The notes under the pieces were generated by a model. That model was given only the letters and a program-made list of their open reading frames with translations. It made no database searches and was not told the DNA's origin. A program made the position numbers and the translations under genes. Below, piece after piece: positions 38,334-46,819 of a DNA stretch of 64,000 nt (position 1 is the stretch's first letter; the number at the start of each line of letters is the position of its first letter). Source of the DNA: Sphingomonas phyllosphaerae (GTDB lineage: Bacteria; Pseudomonadota; Alphaproteobacteria; Sphingomonadales; Sphingomonadaceae); the NCBI GenBank assembly GCA_036946405.1, contig JAQIJC010000001.1, positions 3,175,501-3,239,500 on the forward strand. Reading direction: 5' to 3'.

Positions 38334-39914
38334 TTAATGCGCATCGGCTATCGCTACTTCCGCCGCATCGGCGTTTTCGCTGCGGGAGACGCGAATCGCT
38401 TCTTCCGCCGTGGTCTGCCCGCTCTCCACCAAGCGCCGTGCGGCGGTGGCGAGCGTGTCGTTGTTGGCGAAGGTGTGGCGCGCGATGGCATCTTCGTCGC
38501 CGCCCTCGTTGATGAGGCGACGGACGGTCGAGTCGACGCGCACCGCCTCGTAGACGCCGATCCGGCCGCGGAAGCCGGTTCGGTTGCAATGCTCGCAGCC
38601 GACCGCCTCGTAGACGGTCGTTGCCGGATCGATCCCGAGCAGCGGCGCCACCGTCTCCGACGCTGGCACCGGACGCGCGCAATGTTTGCACAAGCGTCGC
38701 ACAAGGCGCTGCGCGATCACCGCCCGCAACGTCGAGGCGAGCAGGAACGGCTCGACCTTCATGTCGCGCATCCGCGTGATCGCGCCGACCGCGTCGTTGG
38801 TGTGGACGGTCGACAGCACGAGGTGCCCGGTCAGCGACGCCTGCACCGCGATCTCGGCGGTCTCGCGGTCGCGGATTTCGCCGATCATCACCGTGTCTGG
38901 GTCCTGACGCAGGATCGCGCGCAGCCCGGCGGCGAAGGTCAGCCCGACCTTGGCGTTGACCTGCGTCTGCCCGACACCCTCGACCGCATATTCGACCGGG
39001 TCCTCGACGGTCAGGATGTTGCGGCTGCCGTCGTTGAGCAGCCGCAGCGCGGCGTAGAGCGTCGTCGTCTTGCCGCTGCCGGTCGGGCCGGTCACCAGCA
39101 CGATGCCGTTCGGCTCGGCGATCGCCTCGCGCAGCAGCGCGTACATCGGCGCGCTCATCCCGAGCGCGTCGAGGTCCATGCCGGCATTCTCCTTGTCGAG
39201 AATACGCAGCACGACGCGCTCGCCCGCGCGGCTCGGCAAGGTCGAGACGCGCACGTCGAGCAGCTTGCCGCCGAGCGTCAGCCCCATGCGCCCGTCCTGC
39301 GGCACGCGCCGCTCGGCGATGTCGAGCCGCGCCATCACCTTGATACGGCTGACCACGACCGGGGCGACGTGCGGTGGCATCCGCAGCGTCTCGCGCAGCA
39401 CGCCGTCGATGCGCATCCGCACGACGAGGCCGGTCTCATAGGGCTCGATATGGATGTCCGACACGCCGTTGCGCGCCGCGTCGGCGATGATGCCGTTGAT
39501 GAGCCGGATCGCGGGCGCGTCGTCGGCGGTGTCGAGCAGATCCTCGGCGGTCGGCAGCCCTTCGGCGAGCAGGTCGAGTTCGTCGCCCATCCCGACCGCG
39601 GCGGCAGCGGTCGCCTGCCCGTCCATTGCATAATTGTCGCTGAGCAAACGGTCGAACGCGGCGGGCGCGACCACCGCGACGTCGAACGCGCGCCCGAGCA
39701 CGCGCCGCACCTCGATCAACGCGCGCGGGTCGCTGCCCTCGCGCAGTGCCACCCCGTCGCCATCGAGCACGACGCCGAACTTGCGCGCGAAGGCATAAGG
39801 CAAGGCGACCGGGGGGACGACCGGCACGGCGTCGGAGAGCATTGTCGCGCCGTCCGGGGCGGGCGGCAGCGGCGCGGCGGCCGCGTCGATCTCCGCGCCG
39901 GTACGCAGGATCAT
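38334..39914 (-). CDS. gspE: type II secretion ATPase E
   Basis: A 526-aa cytoplasmic ATPase powering pseudopilus assembly. N-terminal GspL-binding domain (~residues 1-130), then the AAA-like motor: Walker A GPTGSGKTTT (~residue 278), Asp box ILTVEDPVEY, Walker B DPDTVMIGEIRD, and the His box LSTVHTNDA. The tetracysteine zinc element (CKHCARP and CEHCNRTG) is intact. The start overlaps the gspD stop (ATGA). An in-frame ATG at 39842 is an alternative. Confidence 0.96.
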   Translation of the reverse strand: MILRTGAEIDAAAAPLPPAPDGATMLSDAVPVVPPVALPYAFARKFGVVLDGDGVALREGSDPRALIEVRRVLGRAFDVAVVAPAAFDRLLSDNYAMDGQATAAAAVGMGDELDLLAEGLPTAEDLLDTADDAPAIRLINGIIADAARNGVSDIHIEPYETGLVVRMRIDGVLRETLRMPPHVAPVVVSRIKVMARLDIAERRVPQDGRMGLTLGGKLLDVRVSTLPSRAGERVVLRILDKENAGMDLDALGMSAPMYALLREAIAEPNGIVLVTGPTGSGKTTTLYAALRLLNDGSRNILTVEDPVEYAVEGVGQTQVNAKVGLTFAAGLRAILRQDPDTVMIGEIRDRETAEIAVQASLTGHLVLSTVHTNDAVGAITRMRDMKVEPFLLASTLRAVIAQRLVRRLCKHCARPVPASETVAPLLGIDPATTVYEAVGCEHCNRTGFRGRIGVYEAVRVDSTVRRLINEGGDEDAIARHTFANNDTLATAARRLVESGQTTAEEAIRVSRSENADAAEVAIADAH

Positions 39915-42130
39915 TTGCGCTTACCCTTGCCGGTGATGACGCTGGTCGAGTTGCGATAGACCGGCACGCCGACGCGCGGGTCCTCGATGCTGCCCGGCTC
40001 GCCCGGCGCGGGCAGCGGCGGGGTCGCGCCCATATAATCGCGGACCAGCTCGTCGATCGACGGTTCGGCGGCGGGGTCCTGCAAGCCCTGCTGAAGCCGC
40101 AGATAGCCGTAACGCCGCTCGGTGACGCGGCGGTTCTCCTCGGCCGAGCGGATCACGGTCGGGCGAATGAAGATCATCAGGTTCGACTTGGCGCGGGTCT
40201 TGGCCTTGCTCTTGAACAGATTGCCGAGGATCGGGATGTCGCCGAGGAACGGGATCTTCTCGATCGTGCGGCGTTCCTCGTCGCTGAGCAGCCCGCCGAT
40301 CACCCCGATCGCACCATCGTCGACAGTCAGCACCGTCTCGACCTCGCGCTTGTTGAGGATAAGGTCCGAATTGCTGCTGCTGACCGGGCCGGCGATCGAG
40401 CTGACCTCCAGATGGAGGTTCATCTTGATCGTGCCCGAGGAATTGACCTGCGGGCGGACGTCGAGCCCGATGCCGACATTCTGGCGCTGCGTCGTGCGGA
40501 AGGCATTGTCGAAATTGTTCGATAGCGCCTCGCCGGTGGTGATCGGGATTTCCTGCCCGACCAGCGTATGCGCTTCCTGATTGTCGAGCGTCATGATTTG
40601 CGGGACTTGCAGCAGGTTGGATTGCGTATCGCTCTTCACGGCATTGATGATCGCGCCGAAGACCGTGCTGCCGATCTTCCCGCCGAACCCGCCGAACCCG
40701 CCCTGCGAGCCGATGATCGAGCTGATCGCCGATTGCGTGAGCGTGTTCGACGCGGTGTTGTTGGTCGTCGTCTCGGTCCGCGTCCCATCAGCGGCGGTGA
40801 CGACGGTGCGGGTCGATCCCAGCGACTGCGCACCGACCGCGCCCGCGATCTGGAGGATGTTCGGCGCGGAATTGCTGAACGTCGACGCCGCGAACGCGCC
40901 GCCGTCGATGTTGCCGAGCAGGAACTGCGCGCCGAGCCGGTTGACGGTGCTGTCCGATACCTCGGCGACGATCGCCTCGACCAGCACCTGCTGGCGGCGC
41001 TGGTCGAGCTTGCGGATCACGTCGGCGAGCTGGCGCTGGACGTCGGCGGGCGCGGCGACGACGATCGCGTTGGCGCCGGCATAGCGCGTCACCACCGCCG
41101 CGGTGCGCGCGCCCTCTCCGCGGATCGCGGCCTGTTGCGGCTGGCTGCCCGATTGCTGCGTCGTGGTCTGCTGCGACTGGCTGCGCGTCGCGGGCTGCGG
41201 GGTCGCGCCTACGCCGGTCGCGCCGGTGCTCGTCGTGCTGAGCCCGGTGCGGCTGAGCCCTTGTTCCTGGATCGTGTCGGGCGCCTGACCGACAAGCTGC
41301 TGGAGCACGGGCAGCAACTGATTGGCGTCGGCGTTCTCGAGGAAGACGACGCGGATTTCGGTGGCGTTGCGCGCGCTCTGGTCGAGCTCGCGCGCCAGCC
41401 CGGCGAGCCGCGCGACGGTCTGCGGATCGCCGCGCAGCGCCACCGCATTGCTGCTCTCGATCGCGACCGCCGAGGCGCCGCCGGTCGCCGCCGCCGCGCC
41501 GCCTTGCGCGCCGCCGCCCAGCAAGCCGGTCAGCGCGGTCGCGACCTCGCTGGCGCGCGCGTTCTTGAGCGCGATGATCCGCGTCGCCGAGGTGTCGGCG
41601 TCGATCCGTCGCACCACTTCACGAACGCGGCGGACGTTGTCGGCGAAGTCGACGACGACGAGGCTGTTGCCGCCGCGGTTGGCGGTGACCGAGCCCTGCG
41701 CGCTGACCAGCGGCCGCACGGTGTCGACCGCCTGCGCGGCATCGACCGAGCGCAGCCGGATGATCTCGGTGACGAGCTGGTTGCGCGCCGCGCCCGCAAG
41801 GCCGATCCGGCCCGGCTGGCTGGCGGCATTGTCGATCGGCTGGACGCGGAACGCGCCATTGGCGGTCGGCACCGCGACCAGCGCATTGGCGCGCAGCGTC
41901 GAGAGGAACACCTCCAGATACTCGCTGCGCGACAGCGGGCGGTCGGTGACGACGGTCACCTTCCCCTGCACGCGATTGTCGATGATGAAGGTGCGCCCGG
42001 TCACCTTGGCGGCATCGGCGATGAACGCGCGGATATCGGCGTCGCGCACGTTGAGCGTGGTCTGCGCCAGCGCGGGCTGCGCGGCCGCGACCAACGCGAG
42101 GGGAGTCAGGAGAGTGGCGGTGCGCTTCAT
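39911..42130 (-). CDS. gspD: type II secretion outer-membrane secretin D
   Basis: A 739-aa secretin forming the outer-membrane channel. A signal peptide (ends ~AQPALAQ) is followed by N0-N3 domains (~residues 25-420), with a Gln/Thr/Ser-rich linker inside N3 (~residues 310-340). The secretin barrel includes VPQIMTLDNQEAHTLVGQEIPI and IGVIGGLLSDEERR. The C-terminal S-domain region suggests pilotin targeting, but no gspS is evident here. Confidence 0.96.
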   Translation of the reverse strand: MKRTATLLTPLALVAAAQPALAQTTLNVRDADIRAFIADAAKVTGRTFIIDNRVQGKVTVVTDRPLSRSEYLEVFLSTLRANALVAVPTANGAFRVQPIDNAASQPGRIGLAGAARNQLVTEIIRLRSVDAAQAVDTVRPLVSAQGSVTANRGGNSLVVVDFADNVRRVREVVRRIDADTSATRIIALKNARASEVATALTGLLGGGAQGGAAAATGGASAVAIESSNAVALRGDPQTVARLAGLARELDQSARNATEIRVVFLENADANQLLPVLQQLVGQAPDTIQEQGLSRTGLSTTSTGATGVGATPQPATRSQSQQTTTQQSGSQPQQAAIRGEGARTAAVVTRYAGANAIVVAAPADVQRQLADVIRKLDQRRQQVLVEAIVAEVSDSTVNRLGAQFLLGNIDGGAFAASTFSNSAPNILQIAGAVGAQSLGSTRTVVTAADGTRTETTTNNTASNTLTQSAISSIIGSQGGFGGFGGKIGSTVFGAIINAVKSDTQSNLLQVPQIMTLDNQEAHTLVGQEIPITTGEALSNNFDNAFRTTQRQNVGIGLDVRPQVNSSGTIKMNLHLEVSSIAGPVSSSNSDLILNKREVETVLTVDDGAIGVIGGLLSDEERRTIEKIPFLGDIPILGNLFKSKAKTRAKSNLMIFIRPTVIRSAEENRRVTERRYGYLRLQQGLQDPAAEPSIDELVRDYMGATPPLPAPGEPGSIEDPRVGVPVYRNSTSVITGKGKRK

Positions 42131-43020
42131 CGTGTTACCGGAATGGTGAGCGGCAGCGGCTGACCGCCGCGTTCGACCGTGAGGGACAGGGTGCCGCCCG
42201 ACGCGCGGGCGCGGGTGAGCATTTCGAGATCGGACGGGCCACTGATCGGGCGACCCGCGACGGTGGTGATGACGTCGCCGTCGCGCAGCCCGGCGGCGCG
42301 GAACGCCGTCCCGCCCTGCCCGCGCACGGTGACGCCGGTCACCTTGCCGCTTTCGATCCGCGGAATCGCATTGATCTCCTGACGAAGCTGCTGCGGCGAG
42401 ACGGTGGCCGCCCCCGGCGCGACCGGCCCGCCGCTCGGCGTTTCGAGCGGCGCGGCCTGGCCCGGGGCACCGGGCGGCGGCCCCGGCGGCGGCGGGTTCT
42501 GCGCGGCGTCGCCGGACGGTGCGGTGACGATGCCGCTGCTGCCCGATTGGTCGAGGAACAGATCCTCGCTGCGACCGCCGCGATCGAGCGTGACATGATC
42601 GAAGGCGACCGCCTTGAGCGTGACGCCGGGCGCGACCTCCTCACCCACCGCGATGCTCTTCTGGACGCCGTCCGGGCCGGCGATGATCGCCGCGCCGCGC
42701 GCCTGTGCATTGTCCATGCGGGTGCCGTAGAGCGTGAGCTGGAGCGAGGTCACCGCGCTCGGCCCCTGCGCCTGCGCTGCGCCGCTGACGCGGTAGAAGG
42801 GATCGAAGCCGGCGAGCACGCCCGCGGCATCGGCCGGGACCGTCGGTCCGGCGGGCACCCAGGCGCCGAGCGGGGCCACCGGAGTCAGCAGCACCCACGC
42901 CAGTCGTGCGCATTGCACCGCCAGCACCGCGAGCAGCGCCAATTCGGCCGCGGAGTAGATATTGACCACGGGCAGCCGCCGCAGGATCGCCCGTGCACGG
43001 GCATCGAACTTCAATCGCAT
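42127..43020 (-). CDS. gspC: type II secretion protein C
   Basis: A 297-aa inner-membrane protein linking the platform to the secretin. One membrane helix (~residues 23-45) is followed by a homology-region domain that contacts GspD (~residues 65-145). A Pro/Gly-rich linker (~residues 165-200) leads to a C-terminal PDZ domain (AFRAAGLRDGDVITTVAGRPI), as in PDZ-type GspC. The frame is open far upstream, but the ATG at 43020 gives the family length. It is the first gene of gspC-N. Confidence 0.93.
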   Translation of the reverse strand: MRLKFDARARAILRRLPVVNIYSAAELALLAVLAVQCARLAWVLLTPVAPLGAWVPAGPTVPADAAGVLAGFDPFYRVSGAAQAQGPSAVTSLQLTLYGTRMDNAQARGAAIIAGPDGVQKSIAVGEEVAPGVTLKAVAFDHVTLDRGGRSEDLFLDQSGSSGIVTAPSGDAAQNPPPPGPPPGAPGQAAPLETPSGGPVAPGAATVSPQQLRQEINAIPRIESGKVTGVTVRGQGGTAFRAAGLRDGDVITTVAGRPISGPSDLEMLTRARASGGTLSLTVERGGQPLPLTIPVTR

Positions 43021-43060
43021 CGGCCAGGCCAACTCCCCGCGAACGGCCGCTAGGTAAACC

Positions 43061-43093
43061 TTATTACGTGGGTATTGCGGCTTTGTGTAATAT
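43061..43093. promoter_or_regulatory. overlapping divergent promoters, gspC and 2OG-oxygenase
   Basis: For gspC (minus strand): TTACAC (43090-43085), an 18-bp spacer and TAATAA (43066-43061), 40 nt before the start. For the oxygenase (plus): TTACGT (43064-43069), an 18-bp spacer and TAATAT (43088-43093), 44 nt before its start. The region is locally AT-rich in a GC-rich window. The two promoters would compete for polymerase. Confidence 0.45.
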
Positions 43094-43137
43094 TTCTGTG
43101 CTTGGGCACGGACCTTCACCTGTGGCACAAACCTGCG

Positions 43138-43767
43138 ATGGCCACCGACCCGATCGCCGCCCGGCTTGCCGCCTCGCCCGGTTTCCAGCGGCTGCCGAGC
43201 CCCAAGCTGACGCTGTTCATCAAGCGCGCATTCCTGTCCCCCGAGGTGTGCGCGCAGCTGGTCGACCTGATCGACCTCGGTCGCCGGCCGTCGACGATCG
43301 CCGACCCGAACGGCGACACGGCGTTCCGCACCAGCGAGACCTGCGATCTGCCCGCGACCGAACCGGTGGTGGCGGAAGTCGACGCGGCGCTGGCGGCGGC
43401 GACCGGGCTCGACCCGCTGCACGGCGAGCCGATCCAGGGGCAGCGCTATGCGATCGGGCAGGAGTTCAAGGCGCATACCGATTATTTCGAGCCGAACGGT
43501 GCGGACTTCGCACGCTATTGCAGCGTCGCGGGCAATCGCACCTGGACCGCGATGATCTATCTGAACGAGCCCGACGCGGGCGGGGCGACGCGCTTCAAGG
43601 CGGTCGACAAGACGATCCAGCCCGAGCTGGGCAAGCTGGTCTGCTGGAACAATTGCCGCCCCGACGGGACGCTCAACCCGGCGACGATCCACCACGGGAT
43701 GAAGGTGCGCGCCGGGACGAAGTATATCATCACGAAATGGTATCGCGAGCGCGCCTGGGGGTGGTGA
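43138..43767 (+). CDS. 2OG-Fe(II) oxygenase (prolyl 4-hydroxylase-like)
   Basis: A 209-aa 2-oxoglutarate/Fe(II)-dependent dioxygenase of the P4Hc type. The iron triad is readable: His and Asp in FKAHTDYFEP (~residue 118) and a distal His in IHHGMKVRAGTKYIITKWY, whose Lys would bind the 2-oxoglutarate carboxylate. The core ends at the C-terminal WYRERAWGW. Earlier in-frame codons exist from 43075, but the ATG at 43138 removes an unconserved leader. The substrate (protein prolyl residue or a small molecule) is unknown. It is transcribed divergently from the T2SS operon. Confidence 0.9.
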   Translation: MATDPIAARLAASPGFQRLPSPKLTLFIKRAFLSPEVCAQLVDLIDLGRRPSTIADPNGDTAFRTSETCDLPATEPVVAEVDAALAAATGLDPLHGEPIQGQRYAIGQEFKAHTDYFEPNGADFARYCSVAGNRTWTAMIYLNEPDAGGATRFKAVDKTIQPELGKLVCWNNCRPDGTLNPATIHHGMKVRAGTKYIITKWYRERAWGW

Positions 43768-43791
43768 GCGCGCGCTGTCGTGCGCCCAGCC

Positions 43792-43872
43792 CGTCGCCCC
43801 GGACCTGATCCGGGGCCCCGCTTCTTCTTCGCGAGGGTAGAAGCGGGATCCCGGATCACGTCCGGGATGACG
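43792..43872. repeat. family C paired palindromic repeat, copy 2
   Basis: Arms built on CCCCGGACCTGATCCGGGG and its near-reverse complement, with GCTTCT/AGAAGC inside. It lies between the convergent oxygenase and TonB-receptor 3' ends. Confidence 0.88.
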
Positions 43873-43897
43873 GTATGGCAGACGCTGCCCCTTCGGG

Positions 43898-46720
43898 TCA
43901 GAACGTCACGCTCGCCCCCAGCGTGAACAGCCGGCCGAGGCGGTAGTTGTTGATGTCGACGCGGTTGCCGCCATCGAAGGTCTGGAATTCCTGATAGCGC
44001 GTGCCGGTCAGGTTGCGCATCTCGGCCTTGATCTCGACCTTCTTGGTCATGAAATCGACCGTCTGACGCGCGACGAAGTCGAGGCGGATGCCCGGCTTCT
44101 CGATGATGTCCGGCTGGAAGCCGGCACCCCCCAGCAGCGACGGGCCGCGGTTCGTCACGCGCTCGCTGGCGTAGTTGAACAGCAGCGTCGCCTGCGTGCC
44201 ATTGTCCTTGTCCTCATAGCCCAGCTGGAGGTTGACGAGGTGATCGGATTGGCCGGTCAGCGGCGCGCCGTCGCGGAACAGGCTGGCGGCCGGGGCGAAG
44301 TTGGTCGGGCAGCCGCCGAGCGTCGTCCCCTCGAGCACGCCGGGCACGCAGGTGCGGTCGGCGGTGAGCGCCGAATGCGTCCAGGTGTAATTGGCGATCA
44401 CCACCGCGCGCTTGCCCGCCATGCCTTCGGAGATGAAGTCGAGCGGGATGTACTTCTGCGCCTCGATCTCCGCGCCGTACAATTTGGCGCGCGGCAGGTT
44501 GGTGAAGCCGGTCTGCAGCCGCGCGTCGGGGGTCGGGAAGAAGCCGACCTGCTCGATCGGATTGTCGATGCGCTTGTAGAAGCCGGCCAGCGTGATGCGC
44601 TGGTCACGCGCGAAGAACCATTCGTAGCGCGCCTCGAGATTGTAGAGCTCCGAGTCCTTCAGCCGCGGGTTGCCGAAGAACAGGCGGTCCGATTCGAAGT
44701 CGCGGAACGCCTGCGGGGCCAGCTCGCGGAACTGCGGGCGGGCGATCGTCTTCGACGCGGCGAGGCGCAGCTGCATGTCCTGCGCGAAGTTCCACGTCAG
44801 CGTCGCGCCGGGCAGGAAGTAATCGTTCTTCAGTCGCGTGCCGGTGGCGTTGACCGGCGTGACGCGCTGCGTGGCGGTTTCGTAGCGGACGCCGACGATC
44901 GCGCGGACGCCGTCGAACGCCTCGGCTTCGGCCTGCGCGTAACCGGCGTGGACGCGCAGCAAGGCGTCATAGGCGTAGGAGCCGTTCTGGCCGGCGTCGA
45001 AGCGCATTTGCACCGCGGTGTCGGACGGATTGCCCGCACCCGGCACCGGGCAGCCGTTCACCACATCGGGCGACAGCAGATAGTCGGGACGGAACAGGTT
45101 GCACGGAAACGGGATCGCCCCGCCCGCCACCGTTTGATAGGTGAACGGCAGACGCGTCGAGGTGCGCTCGTTCTCCGAATAATAATAGCCCGCCGACAAG
45201 GTCATCGGGCGCTCGCCCTGGAACTTGTAGGCGACGTCGGCCTGCCCCGAATAGAGGTTCTCGTTCAGCTCGCTGAACACCACCGTCGCGAAACGGTCGA
45301 AGGCGTTGGTCGCCTGCCACACGCCCGGGCAGCTCACCCCGGTGTCGCTGACGGGCGCGTTGCTGAGATCGACGTTCAGCGAGGTGTTGCAATTGTAGAT
45401 GAACTGCCGCTCGTACGGCGAGTTGCGCTGCGAATTGGCATAGGCGCCGCGCAGGTCGATCGACAGGTCCTGCACCGGCTTGAACTCGCCGACGAGCTGC
45501 GTCTCGATCAGCTTGCGCTCGAACCAGCTGGTGTTCTGCTGGAACAGCGGGTTACCACTCGAATTGTTGTAGACGGTCGCCGCCGAGGCGCGCCCCTGCT
45601 TGAGCGTGTCGTGGATGTAGACGTTGGTCCAGCGGATCTTGTTCTCGCCGAACTCCGCGCCGAAGCCGAGCAACCCGTTCACCACCGCACGATTGTCGGT
45701 GATGACGGTGCGGAAATCATTGCGGATCGTGCCGTCGTTGCTGACGGTGTCCTGCTGCACCGCGTCGCGGGTGCGCCAGTTGTTCGACACGCCGACGCTG
45801 CCGATCAGGCCGACGCGCGTGCCGCCGATATCGCCGGTGACGCCGAGGTCGAGGCTGCCGGAATAATTGGCGGGAATGTCGCCGTTGCGCTGGAGCAGCG
45901 TCGTGCGCGCGTTCGACAGCTGCAACACCTGCGCGGCGGGGATCACGCCGTTGCCGGTCGGCGCCTGCTTGATGAAGTCCGGAACGTTGCGCTCGCCACC
46001 GTCATAGCCGAGCCAGTCGGTCTTCGACCCGAAATAGGTATAGCCGAGCTTCCCCGTCGTCTCGGTGTCGATCCCGCCCGACGCGCCGACGGTGAAGAAA
46101 TTCTCGTCCGGGATCGCCTTGGTCGTCAGGTTGATGACGCCGCCGCCGAACTCGCCGGGATAGTTCACCGAATAGGTCTTCTGGACCAGTGCCGAGCCGA
46201 CGACCGTGGTCGGGAAGATGTCGAGCGGGACGGTACGGCGCAGCGGCTCGGGGCTGGGCAGCGGCGATCCGTTGAGCAGCGCCGACGAATAGCGATCGCC
46301 GAGCCCGCGCACGAAGACATAGCCGTTGCCGACCACCGACAGGCCGGTGACGCGCGTCAGCGCGCCTGCGATGTCGCCCTCGCCGGTCCGCGCGATATCG
46401 GCGGTCGACAGCACGTTGACGACCTGCGCGGTGGCGCGGACCGCGTTGGGGATATTGCGCCCGACGACGACGATGTCGCCGGCAGTGCCGGCATCGACGC
46501 CGGGGGCGGAGATTTCGGCCTGGTCGTCCGCACCGCCGGGGACGGCGTCCTGCGTCGCCTCGGCCTGCCGGTCGGCGGACGTCGCCGGACCGGGCGAGGT
46601 GGTGCTGGTCTGCGGCGGGCCGGCCGGCGCCGCAGGAGCGGGAGCGACCTGCGCCAGCGCCGCGGGGGCGACCAGCGTGGTCGTCAGGAGAAGAAGCGTG
46701 GCGAGGTTGCGCTGGCGCAT
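43898..46720 (-). CDS. TonB-dependent outer-membrane receptor
   Basis: A 940-aa receptor with a signal peptide ending near AALAQ and an unusual Pro/Ala/Thr-rich N-terminal extension (~residues 25-80). The plug domain follows (DIVVVGRNIPNAVRATAQVV, GYVFVRGLGDRYSSALLNG, PGEFGGGVINLTTKA), then a 22-strand-type barrel ending in GASVTF with terminal Phe. The substrate cannot be read from sequence. It lies 99 bp downstream of a surface lipoprotein gene on the same strand, behind a Pho-box-like promoter. A role in phosphate or phosphoester uptake is therefore plausible but unproven. Confidence 0.93.
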   Translation of the reverse strand: MRQRNLATLLLLTTTLVAPAALAQVAPAPAAPAGPPQTSTTSPGPATSADRQAEATQDAVPGGADDQAEISAPGVDAGTAGDIVVVGRNIPNAVRATAQVVNVLSTADIARTGEGDIAGALTRVTGLSVVGNGYVFVRGLGDRYSSALLNGSPLPSPEPLRRTVPLDIFPTTVVGSALVQKTYSVNYPGEFGGGVINLTTKAIPDENFFTVGASGGIDTETTGKLGYTYFGSKTDWLGYDGGERNVPDFIKQAPTGNGVIPAAQVLQLSNARTTLLQRNGDIPANYSGSLDLGVTGDIGGTRVGLIGSVGVSNNWRTRDAVQQDTVSNDGTIRNDFRTVITDNRAVVNGLLGFGAEFGENKIRWTNVYIHDTLKQGRASAATVYNNSSGNPLFQQNTSWFERKLIETQLVGEFKPVQDLSIDLRGAYANSQRNSPYERQFIYNCNTSLNVDLSNAPVSDTGVSCPGVWQATNAFDRFATVVFSELNENLYSGQADVAYKFQGERPMTLSAGYYYSENERTSTRLPFTYQTVAGGAIPFPCNLFRPDYLLSPDVVNGCPVPGAGNPSDTAVQMRFDAGQNGSYAYDALLRVHAGYAQAEAEAFDGVRAIVGVRYETATQRVTPVNATGTRLKNDYFLPGATLTWNFAQDMQLRLAASKTIARPQFRELAPQAFRDFESDRLFFGNPRLKDSELYNLEARYEWFFARDQRITLAGFYKRIDNPIEQVGFFPTPDARLQTGFTNLPRAKLYGAEIEAQKYIPLDFISEGMAGKRAVVIANYTWTHSALTADRTCVPGVLEGTTLGGCPTNFAPAASLFRDGAPLTGQSDHLVNLQLGYEDKDNGTQATLLFNYASERVTNRGPSLLGGAGFQPDIIEKPGIRLDFVARQTVDFMTKKVEIKAEMRNLTGTRYQEFQTFDGGNRVDINNYRLGRLFTLGASVTF

Positions 46721-46754
46721 GGTCGGGTGTTCCGATCGGAGGTCATAAAAGCGT

Positions 46755-46787
46755 GCCCGGGGTGGCGCGATCAGGCGCTCCCCGGGC
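46755..46787 (-). terminator. hairpin between lipoprotein and TonB-receptor genes
   Basis: GCCCGGGG (46755-46762) pairs with CCCCGGGC (46780-46787); the loop contains a smaller GGCGC/GCGCT-type pairing. It has no U-tract. It could reduce read-through from the lipoprotein gene into the receptor gene and set their expression ratio. Confidence 0.4.
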
Positions 46788-46819
46788 TCCGCCGAGCATC
46801 ACGAGGGGCTAGGAGCGCC